Source: Prosthecobacter debontii (lineage in GTDB: Bacteria; Verrucomicrobiota; Verrucomicrobiia; Verrucomicrobiales; Akkermansiaceae). Taken from it: DNA of 8,312 bases. The position numbers were made by a program, and so were the translations under genes. Below are positions 1 to 6,340 of the stretch, piece by piece (the stretch's first letter is position 1; every line of letters starts with the position of its first letter). Location of the stretch: NCBI GenBank assembly GCA_945885485.1, contig CAMCYT010000110.1, positions 1 to 8,312 of the forward strand, in the 5' to 3' direction. Below the pieces are notes generated by a model. The model had not been told where the DNA came from, did not search any database, and saw only the letters and a program-made list of their open reading frames with translations.

Positions 1-1180
1 TCCCCACCGTCGGATAGACCCCGCTCAGCACGCCGGAGGTGCTGTTAAAAACTAGCCCTGTCGGGATCCCGGTCAGCGTCCTAGAACTGATCGTGGCGGC
101 CGAAACATGGATGAACGAGTGTGAAAATGGACTCCCCGGCGTGCCGGAGCTGCCGGAGGTGCTGGTCATCTCTGCCGGCACATCCACGGTGGCGCTGGCC
201 ACGGCGGACTCCCCCATCAGGTTGGCGTCATTACCGGACACAACCACATAAGGTCTAACAATAAAGGAATAGCTCTTGGTGGCCGCGTCCGCAGGCAGGG
301 TCACTTTACAGTCGCTGACATTCGCGGACAAAAGCCCGTAATCCTGATATTCAGTCTCCGACGCCTCTTTGTAGAGAATCTGATAGCCCGACTCATTCAG
401 GATGTTCGGCCATGACAGGTTGACTGCTGTTTGGCAGGGGACCATGGCGGCCGACAGAGGGTAGGCTGCGGTAGTCAAGGTCACCACATTGGAATAGGCG
501 GAGACGTTCGCATCCGCCGGGGAATCCGGAGTTGCAGGTGCGCCGCCTTTGAAGGCTCTAACGCGAAACGCATAACTTTCCAGCGGATGAATCAGGTTGA
601 TGGGATCGACGATGATGGCATTGGCGCCTGTGCTCCCGAAATATTCCCAGACCCCGTTTCCGATCTTGTATTCCAGGGCAAAGCCGGATTCCGCCGTGGA
701 GACCTCCTCCCAGCTCATGATCACATTGAATGGGTCCACCGCAGTGGCACTGAATTTCAAAGGAGCTCCAAAGTTAAAGGTCCCCACCGTGGCCACGTTC
801 GAGACCCCAGAGGAACCCGATGCATTGACGGCCACCACCCTGAACCGGTAGGACGTGTTCAATGCGGCCAATGGCCATGGATAACTGATCGCCCCGGTGG
901 AGGTGGAAGAAGCTCCACTATTCACCAATACCGAACTGGATGTGGCCCAGTTGTTCGTGCTGTATTGGATCTTCCATTGCGTCTCATTGGTCGAGTTGTC
1001 ATTCCAATAAATTTCAACCGTCGCATTGGTGGCCGTGGCGCTGAGCGCGGCGGCATAACATTTAGAAGGACTTGCGGGGACCGCCGCACTCGCGGCCGGG
1101 CTCATCCACGCCATGGCCAGCAATGCTAGGCACCACACGCCGGCACCAAGACTTATCCCGCCTAGCTCAAGGCGGCTCAT
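1..1180 (-). CDS. Exported fibronectin type III / Ig-like (He_PIG-type) protein, 5' part only
   Basis: The minus strand is open from an ATG at 1180 to the left edge (393 residues, no stop), so the C-terminus is missing. Residues 1-32 look like a Sec signal peptide: a hydrophobic core at about 13-25 and an Ala-Ser-Ala cleavage site at 30-32. Three fibronectin-III-like domains follow at about 34-134, 136-237 and 240-334, with typical Trp (W59, W157, W257) and Tyr strands such as YRFRVVAVN, YAFRVRAF and YSFIVRPY. From about 336 a Ser/Gly-rich linker leads into GIPTGLVFNSTSGVLSG, which matches the putative Ig family He_PIG. The architecture suggests a secreted or surface adhesin or carbohydrate-associated scaffold; no catalytic domain is visible in this part. 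An in-frame ATG at 1261 would add 27 residues, but the 1180 start gives the cleaner signal peptide. No Shine-Dalgarno sequence is seen at either start. The domain calls are from reading the translation, not a profile search. Confidence 0.85.
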   Translation of the reverse strand, partial: MSRLELGGISLGAGVWCLALLAMAWMSPAASAAVPASPSKCYAAALSATATNATVEIYWNDNSTNETQWKIQYSTNNWATSSSVLVNSGASSTSTGAISYPWPLAALNTSYRFRVVAVNASGSSGVSNVATVGTFNFGAPLKFSATAVDPFNVIMSWEEVSTAESGFALEYKIGNGVWEYFGSTGANAIIVDPINLIHPLESYAFRVRAFKGGAPATPDSPADANVSAYSNVVTLTTAAYPLSAAMVPCQTAVNLSWPNILNESGYQILYKEASETEYQDYGLLSANVSDCKVTLPADAATKSYSFIVRPYVVVSGNDANLMGESAVASATVDVPAEMTSTSGSSGTPGSPFSHSFIHVSAATISSRTLTGIPTGLVFNSTSGVLSGVYPTVG

Positions 1181-1268
1181 CCAACACACAACAGGACGCA
1201 AGCACTGCCTTAACAAGCACTTGTGAGGCGGCGACAGGTGGGTGAATCCAAAGTCTGGCATACTTGCG

Positions 1269-1297
1269 AACATTTCTTACAGCCCCCCTAATGTCAA
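1269..1297 (-). promoter_or_regulatory. Possible promoter for the fibronectin-III protein gene
   Basis: The minus strand carries a perfect TTGACA (1292-1297 on the plus strand as TGTCAA). With a 17-nt spacer the -10 hexamer would be AATGTT (1269-1274), only a 3/6 match to TATAAT. Transcription would then start close to 1262, next to the alternative ATG at 1261, which favours translation from 1180. A G-run (GGGGGG) lies in the spacer. The weak -10 box makes this tentative. Confidence 0.3.
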
Positions 1298-1407
1298 CCC
1301 GCATCTGTTCGGCAATGCCCGAATCCACAGCGCCCCGCACCCGGAAATTACCGTCCGCCGCCATTGCGGTTTGTCGTGCTGCCGACATGGTGGCATGCTC
1401 CTCAGTG

Positions 1408-1485
1408 ATGTCCCACCCGAAGCATGTGCTCTTTGTTTGCACCGGCAACACCTGCCGCAGTCCCATGGCCGAGGGACTCTTTCAA
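1408..1485 (+). pseudogene. Truncated low-molecular-weight protein tyrosine phosphatase (N-terminal fragment)
   Basis: Starting at the ATG at 1408 the frame reads MSHPKHVLFVCTGNTCRSPM followed by AEGLF. This is the first beta strand and phosphate-binding loop of the low-molecular-weight protein tyrosine phosphatase / arsenate-reductase-like family, with the C-X5-R signature CTGNTCR and the following Ser-Pro. In intact members (about 150 residues) this loop holds the nucleophilic Cys and the Arg that binds phosphate. Here the resemblance stops at about 1485: the frame continues as FGCFNKSWRY and on to a stop at 1659 without the rest of the fold or the catalytic C-terminal Asp-Pro segment. I did not find the missing part in the spacers to the right. 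It is best read as a gene broken by a rearrangement or insertion. A functional short peptide is unlikely. Family assignment is firm for this short stretch; the mechanism of truncation is inference. Confidence 0.7.
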
Positions 1486-1524
1486 TTGGATTTCGGCTGC
1501 TTTAACAAAAGTTGGAGGTATGTG

Positions 1525-1659
1525 ATGCTTACGAAAATAATTCGGAATGGGTGCGGCGATGATAGAAGGGGCTATAAATCTAGCGTAAGGTGCAAATTCC
1601 ATTTTCCAATGTGTGAGATAAAGCATACACACATCAAAAAACTCCCACTCATTTCATGA
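1525..1659 (+). CDS. Possible 44-residue leader peptide overlapping the cytochrome gene start
   Basis: The ORF starts with ATG at 1525 and is preceded by GGAGG at 1514-1518, six bases before the start, which is the best Shine-Dalgarno sequence I noticed at any start in the window. It ends with TGA at 1657-1659, overlapping the ATG (1656-1658) of the cytochrome gene as ATGA, an arrangement that often gives translational coupling. The product is small, basic and Lys/His/Ile-rich (MLTKIIRNGC at the start, HIKKLPLIS at the end), with three Cys, no signal peptide and no family I recognise. The downstream gene has no ribosome binding site of its own, so reinitiation from this ORF is plausible. The ORF is also in frame with the phosphatase fragment upstream, so it could simply be the tail of that open frame. 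Confidence 0.3.
   Translation: MLTKIIRNGCGDDRRGYKSSVRCKFHFPMCEIKHTHIKKLPLIS
1609..1634. repeat. Perfect 7-bp inverted repeat upstream of the cytochrome gene
   Basis: ATGTGTG (1609-1615) and CACACAT (1628-1634) are perfect reverse complements separated by 12 A/T-rich bases. The repeat ends 21 bases before the cytochrome gene start, inside the end of the small leader ORF. It could be an operator for a dimeric regulator or an RNA hairpin affecting translation of the gene that follows. It lacks a T-run directly after it, so it is not a standard terminator. Confidence 0.4.
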
Positions 1660-4600
1660 AAAGCGTCCGATTCTTCGCTGCGGGGTTTACCGCGATTTTG
1701 CAAATTTCCATCGCTGAATTAGCGGTGGCGGACGAGAAATTAGCCTCGGCGCATGTTTTTGAGGTTCCGGAGAATGCGGAGGCTATATTGGATCGCTACT
1801 GTTATAACTGTCACGACGAGGAGATGCAGAAGGGTGACATTCAATTGGATAAGCTCTCTGGTCTGGAAAAGCCAAAGCGTTTGGATCTTTTAAACCGGAT
1901 GCAGGAGCAGATCTACTTTCAGCACATGCCGCCGAAAGAGAAGAAGCAGCCAAGCGAGGAGGAGCGGAAAGCGCTCTTGGCTGTCATTTCCAAGGAACTG
2001 GGCGTTTACGAAGCCTCGACCCTGGAAGGTAAATTGCAGAAGCCCGAATACGGAAACTACATTGATCACCAAAAGCTCTTCTCTGGCGAATACAAGGATG
2101 TGCCCGCCTACACCACGGATCGCCGCTGGCTAATCAGCGAGTTTATCTTCAATGCCAAGTTCCAGCGCATTCTGGGAAATCAAACGACCATAGGAGACAA
2201 GGGTAAGAAATTCAGCGTCGTCGGCAGCAAGAAGCTGCAGGGCGTATCCTTGGCCAACCCTTTTCTACTGCCCAAGACTGTGGGCGTACGTTACTACGCG
2301 AACGAGGATCTAACAGGCGGCCACCTCTCCAGCATGCTGACCAACGCGCAGGATGTATCCAAATTTATCACCGACGTTCAGGTGCCCAAGAGTAAGGGTA
2401 AATACTTGCCTGCGATCATGGAAATCATCGCAATGGAGGAAGCTCATACGGCCACCATCACCTCGCGCCGCGCATTCCTTCAGAGCCATATCGAACGTCT
2501 CTGCGAGGAACTTTACGGCGACCTCAATAAGGCGATGTTGCCCACCTTCGTGCCCGTCGTGCTCCAGCCGCTGCCGGAACTGAAGGAGGGAGAGAAATAT
2601 AAAAAGGCACCGATGAATGTTTCGACGAACATGTTAGAAAGTTTGGGCGCGGCTCCGCTTGTTTATCACACTCTGACCGATTCCAAGTTCGCAAGCATGA
2701 GCGACGATGAGTTCCGTGCCTACTGCGAGCGTGTGTGGTTCTATCGTGGGGATCACGAGCGCACCATCCAGAGTCGCATGGCGCTTCTCAGGGAATATGT
2801 ACCGGACTTCCGCGGGATCGCCGTGGAGCAGCTCAAGAGGCACAAGAAGATCGACTACAAACCGCTCGCAGATGATGAAATGGCGGCTATTCATGAGGCT
2901 ATTCAGAAACACCGTAAAAAGGGCTACCACTACAATACCCTAATCGAGACTTGCGTCGACGACTGGCAGCAGTCCTTCGCGAAAGAGCGAAAAGATGCTG
3001 GCCCGCCAAGTCCTGATGTTCTCACCAAACTGGCCAGCCAGCTTTCGTTGCTGATGCTCGAGCGCGAGCCCACTTCTGAGGAAAATGCGGATTACGTCGA
3101 GTTGACCCGATCCTATGTCGATAAGCTCGGCCAGCGCAAAGCGGTGCAGAAGCTGATTCAGACCATCCTGCTTTCCTCTGAATTCGCTTACCGCAGCGAG
3201 CTCGGTGCCGGTGAACCGGACAAACACGGACGACGCATGATGTCACCCCGTGATGCCAGCTACGCCATCGCCTACGCTCTGACTGACCAGAGTCCGGACG
3301 CAGAGTTGGTGGCCGCCGCCGGTAGCGGACGACTCAACACGCGCGAGGACTACAAGCGCGAGGTCGAACGCCTGCTCGCCAAGCGCAACGTGCGGTCGCT
3401 CATCGATCCCGTTCTGGAGGATAAAAGCTGGGCTGAAAACTCAACAGACATGCCCATCCGCGAGCTGCGTTTCTTCCGTGAGTTCTTCGGTTATCCCAAG
3501 GCACTGGAGATTTTCAAGGACGAGAAACGCTTTGGGGGCGACCGCTTGGATCAGGCAACCAACCGTGTGGTCAACGAGGCCGACCGAATCGTGGAGCACA
3601 TCCTTGAGAAAGATAAGAACGTGTTCGAGGAGTTGATTGGCACCGAGGAATTCTACGTGTTCCATGACGGTAACAATGAGGCGATGGCCGCCACCTCCGA
3701 CCGCATCAAGCGCATCTACGAATATTTCAAGGACAAGGACTGGCAAAACTTCAACTACGAGGAACTGGCTAGACACACGGATTTCCTACGTAAGAACCCG
3801 ATGCGTAGCATCAACCCAGACAACCTTAAATCCGGTAACCGCTCGGGCGATGGCCTGAAGCTCTTCAAGAAATCCCTCACCTCCATCACTGCCCGTCTGG
3901 ATAAGGGCCAGAAGGATGCGGCGCCCTTCGATATGTATAGAGGCTACGGCTCTGATTTCATGACCGGCGAGAACGTCGCGATGCTATGGGGCTATAGTAA
4001 AGACAACTGGCACTGGTCGGCAAACCAGCCGGCGAAAGTCCCCAATCGCAAGGGTATGCTGACCCATCCCGCCTGGCTCATCGCTCACGCTTTTAACACA
4101 GAGACCGATCCGGTTCATCGCGGCAAATTTGTAAGGGAGAAACTTTTGGCTGGTAGCATTCCCGACGTGCCAATCACCGTCGACGCCCAGATCCCGGAGG
4201 ATCATAACAAAACTCTGCGCAGTCGTCTTGCCATGGCTACCGAAAATAAAAACTGCTGGCACTGCCACATAAGCATGAACCCCCTCGGTAACACATTCGA
4301 GATGTATGACGACTTCGGCCGTTTTCGGACCGAAGAGTATCTGGAATATCCCGAACATCTTATCTCCAAAAGACCCGATGAGTCGAAGGATCGCAACCAC
4401 TTGTTAGATCTCCGCGATATTTACAAGACCCTTCAGGTCGAATCTTCAGGGCATCTTGCCGGCACCCGAGATAAGTCCCTGGATGGGGATATCAAAGATG
4501 CCGTCGATCTGGCTGAGCGCCTGTCCAAATCCCGTGTAATGCGCCAATCGTTCATCCGCCATGCCTTCCGATACTTCATGGGTCGCAACGAATTCCTTTC

Positions 4601-4724
4601 CGATTCGAAAACCCTTATTGATGCCGAGCAGGCCTACATCGAAAACGGAGGTAGCTTTGATGCCGTTATAGTGTCATTACTAACGTCAGATTCATTCATT
4701 TACCGCAAACCAATAGAAAATTAG
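1656..4724 (+). CDS. Secreted planctomycete-type cytochrome protein (DUF1595/DUF1592/DUF1588/DUF1585)
   Basis: This 1022-residue protein has a Sec signal peptide (hydrophobic core about 6-22, Ala-Val-Ala cleavage site at 23-25) and a heme-binding CYNCH motif at 49-53, matching the small N-terminal cytochrome domain of this family. MPPKEK at about 92 is the usual trailing motif of that domain. DUF1595-like sequence lies at about 456-516 (LMLEREPTSEEN ... SSEFAYRSE) and DUF1592 at about 528-660. DUF1588 lies at about 798-895, with RKGMLTHPAWL, HRGKFVREKLL and a second CXXCH (CWHCH, 867-871) followed by MNPLGNTFEMYDDFGRFR. DUF1585 lies at about 948-1018, ending in a GRNEF/DSFIYR pattern. The family is known in Planctomycetota and Verrucomicrobiota, but its reaction is not established; an extracytoplasmic redox role is inferred from the heme motifs. 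Oddly, residues about 140-455 do not show the normal DUF1587 motif and are unfamiliar to me. The start has no Shine-Dalgarno sequence, and its ATG overlaps a small upstream ORF. The DUF1552 gene follows after 4 bp, so the two form an operon. Confidence 0.9.
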   Translation: MKSVRFFAAGFTAILQISIAELAVADEKLASAHVFEVPENAEAILDRYCYNCHDEEMQKGDIQLDKLSGLEKPKRLDLLNRMQEQIYFQHMPPKEKKQPSEEERKALLAVISKELGVYEASTLEGKLQKPEYGNYIDHQKLFSGEYKDVPAYTTDRRWLISEFIFNAKFQRILGNQTTIGDKGKKFSVVGSKKLQGVSLANPFLLPKTVGVRYYANEDLTGGHLSSMLTNAQDVSKFITDVQVPKSKGKYLPAIMEIIAMEEAHTATITSRRAFLQSHIERLCEELYGDLNKAMLPTFVPVVLQPLPELKEGEKYKKAPMNVSTNMLESLGAAPLVYHTLTDSKFASMSDDEFRAYCERVWFYRGDHERTIQSRMALLREYVPDFRGIAVEQLKRHKKIDYKPLADDEMAAIHEAIQKHRKKGYHYNTLIETCVDDWQQSFAKERKDAGPPSPDVLTKLASQLSLLMLEREPTSEENADYVELTRSYVDKLGQRKAVQKLIQTILLSSEFAYRSELGAGEPDKHGRRMMSPRDASYAIAYALTDQSPDAELVAAAGSGRLNTREDYKREVERLLAKRNVRSLIDPVLEDKSWAENSTDMPIRELRFFREFFGYPKALEIFKDEKRFGGDRLDQATNRVVNEADRIVEHILEKDKNVFEELIGTEEFYVFHDGNNEAMAATSDRIKRIYEYFKDKDWQNFNYEELARHTDFLRKNPMRSINPDNLKSGNRSGDGLKLFKKSLTSITARLDKGQKDAAPFDMYRGYGSDFMTGENVAMLWGYSKDNWHWSANQPAKVPNRKGMLTHPAWLIAHAFNTETDPVHRGKFVREKLLAGSIPDVPITVDAQIPEDHNKTLRSRLAMATENKNCWHCHISMNPLGNTFEMYDDFGRFRTEEYLEYPEHLISKRPDESKDRNHLLDLRDIYKTLQVESSGHLAGTRDKSLDGDIKDAVDLAERLSKSRVMRQSFIRHAFRYFMGRNEFLSDSKTLIDAEQAYIENGGSFDAVIVSLLTSDSFIYRKPIEN

Positions 4725-4728
4725 ACTT

Positions 4729-6117
4729 ATGCTCAGCAGAAGAAACTTTTTGAAAACCTCGGCGCTCGGCGCCGGTGCCATGTCTCTGGCTCCCTCATTC
4801 AATCAGCTCTTCGCTGCTCCAAGCGGTGTGGGGACGGGTATACCGAAACGCTTCATCTTCATCCGCAAATCCAGCGGCCTCGTCCCCTCCGAGAACGCGC
4901 TAATGAACCTCTCGGCAAAGGACAAGGCGCTCGATGACGCGAAGCAGCCCTTCGAGGCGGATCTGAGTAAACACGAGCTGCCTAAGTGGTTGCGTGGACT
5001 GGATGACCACAAGGAAAACATGACCATCCTCCAGGGGCTTTCCGCCAAGATGAGCGAGAACGTTCACTATTCCTTTTCCTCAGTGATGGGCTGTTTCAAA
5101 TCTAACCGAAACACCCTCAGCGCCATCAAGCGCACCACGATCGATTTCGAACTCGCCAAGCTTTTCCCATCCCCATTCGGCCACGTGGAGCTGTCATTTG
5201 CAGACGGCCGCACCGGCATCGTCTCGGGATACTCCGCCCCTGCGCCGCAAACTCGAAACTACTGCTACGCGGATCCGAATACCGCGCGGAGCGAACTTTT
5301 CAAATCCGTCCTCAACCCGGACGCGGTCAATTCTGACAATGACATGCTCGCCTTCTTGCAGGGCAAGGAAGGTATGAAGGATAGCGGGTTCAAGGGCCAC
5401 GAAGTGAAACGCCAGGAGGCACAGGTGGAATCGATCGATAAGATCCGTGAACGCAACAAGAAGCTAATCAGCATTTCCAGAACTCTTGCCGACTTTCTGC
5501 CTACGCTCGATCCCGTGCATGACAATGGCGGCCCAGACGCCAGCACACCCGAGAAGCAGGCTGCTATGACGGACGTGCTCATCGCCGCCATGAAGGCCGG
5601 CCTGACCAATGTCGTCACCTACACGATCGACGATCTCGGTACTCCCATCACCGGTCTGCCCGGAAACGAGACCGATCGTGTTGGTATCCACCCGCTCGGT
5701 CACGACGAAGCCTTCGGCGGTGTACCTGCCTGGATGACACGTGAACAGATCCGCATCAGCCACATGAATCAGGTCAAAACCATCGTCGAGAAACTTAAAG
5801 CCACGCCTGAGGGTAAAGGAACGATGTTTGACAATACCATGGTCATGTATTTCCCGGAGAACGGAGAAACCCACCACGGCATCGGCACGGAAGCACCCTT
5901 CATCATTATGTCCGGAAAAAACTGCAATCTAAATATCGCAGGTCGCTACATCCGCTTACCATTCCTAGGTAACGAGGGTCACAAAACTCTAGGCAACTGG
6001 TATACCACTCTGCTCAACGCCCACGGAAATCCGATGGAGCACTACGGTGATCTCGATCTTGAGATGGCTCGTAAAAAACTCTCGCAGACTGGCGCGATCA
6101 AGCAGTTTATGGCGTGA
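4729..6117 (+). CDS. Tat-exported DUF1552 protein
   Basis: The 462-residue product begins with a twin-arginine signal: SRRNFLK at residues 3-9 is an exact S-R-R-x-F-L-K match. A hydrophobic Ala/Gly stretch follows, with likely cleavage near Ala29-Ala30. Tat export implies folding, perhaps with a cofactor, before crossing the membrane. The body matches DUF1552: PKRFIFI at 39-45, NMTILQGL at 97-104 followed by H113, the His-rich IHPLGHDEAF at 320-329, HMNQV at 345-349, and the FDNTMVMYFPENGETHHGIG block at 367-386. Length is normal for the family. DUF1552 genes typically sit directly behind a DUF1592/DUF1588 cytochrome gene, as here (4-bp gap), so the two proteins probably work together in the periplasm or at the surface. 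The conserved His/Glu residues suggest metal binding, but that is inference and the reaction is unknown. Family call is firm. Confidence 0.88.
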   Translation: MLSRRNFLKTSALGAGAMSLAPSFNQLFAAPSGVGTGIPKRFIFIRKSSGLVPSENALMNLSAKDKALDDAKQPFEADLSKHELPKWLRGLDDHKENMTILQGLSAKMSENVHYSFSSVMGCFKSNRNTLSAIKRTTIDFELAKLFPSPFGHVELSFADGRTGIVSGYSAPAPQTRNYCYADPNTARSELFKSVLNPDAVNSDNDMLAFLQGKEGMKDSGFKGHEVKRQEAQVESIDKIRERNKKLISISRTLADFLPTLDPVHDNGGPDASTPEKQAAMTDVLIAAMKAGLTNVVTYTIDDLGTPITGLPGNETDRVGIHPLGHDEAFGGVPAWMTREQIRISHMNQVKTIVEKLKATPEGKGTMFDNTMVMYFPENGETHHGIGTEAPFIIMSGKNCNLNIAGRYIRLPFLGNEGHKTLGNWYTTLLNAHGNPMEHYGDLDLEMARKKLSQTGAIKQFMA

Positions 6118-6129
6118 GCCATGATTGAT

Positions 6130-6284
6130 TAAAGGTAGGGTCCCCGATAGAGTCGGGACACGACCGTGATTCTCTTTGAATAGAAGTTAGAGGATGAGCG
6201 TTTCTGGTGGGCTCACTTCTTTTAGGGTGATCGTAAGTTTGGGATTTTGAAATCGGTCAATACGGCGTGCTGACCCTACTTTTA
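6130..6284. repeat. REP-doublet-like element (two inverted GTAG-headed palindromes)
   Basis: The spacer behind the DUF1552 gene contains two palindromes in opposite orientation, each headed by GTAG. Copy 1 is GTAGGGTC at 6135-6142, then the stem CCCGA/TCGGG around TAGAG, closing with GACC at 6162-6165. Copy 2, on the minus strand, is GTAGGGTC read from 6279 to 6272, forming GGTCA/TGACC (6255-6259 and 6271-6275) with an inner ACG/CGT pair. The outer ends (6130-6142 and 6272-6284) are reverse complements at 12 of 13 positions. A 5' GTAG tetranucleotide beside an imperfect palindrome is the hallmark of REP elements mobilised by REP-associated tyrosine transposases; two facing copies resemble a REPIN. 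No transposase gene is in the window. A weaker internal inverted repeat (AGAAG, TGAGC / GCTCA, CTTCT, 6182-6220) followed by TTTT could help end transcription. Confidence 0.6.
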
Positions 6285-6340
6285 ATGATGAATACTTTTG
6301 AGGTTGCGGGTTTTGGGCTGAGGGTTTTACCTGTCTAGCA

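Larger units (their letters stand above)
1181..1655. other. Intergenic relic region between divergent genes
   Basis: This 475-bp gap lies between the divergently oriented fibronectin-III gene and the cytochrome gene. It contains the possible minus-strand promoter, a fragment of a low-molecular-weight tyrosine phosphatase gene, a small ORF with a Shine-Dalgarno sequence and an inverted repeat, each listed separately. An open frame runs on the plus strand from 1264 to 1659, but only about residues 50-74 of it resemble a known family. The rest reads as low-plausibility protein (Arg/Ser/Pro/Cys-rich). I see no tRNA, CRISPR or transposase remnant here. Confidence 0.55.

Noticed and set aside
32..164. 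GCCGGAGGTGCTG occurring near 32-44 and 152-164
   Set aside because: It falls inside the coding sequence and reflects repeated Ser-Thr-Ser-Gly residues in the linker and Ig-like domain, not a separate element.
431..1129. A 232-codon open frame on the plus strand
   Set aside because: Its translation is Gly/Arg/His-rich with no family resemblance, while the minus strand across the same bases gives well-formed fibronectin-III domains.
1167..1466. A 99-codon minus-strand frame across the relic region
   Set aside because: It overlaps both the phosphatase fragment and the start of the fibronectin-III gene in another frame, has no recognisable domain, and is most simply a shadow frame.
1573..1578. 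TATAAA as a -10 box for the cytochrome operon
   Set aside because: The matching -35 position (about 1550-1555) reads GGTGCG, so support comes from one A/T-rich hexamer only.
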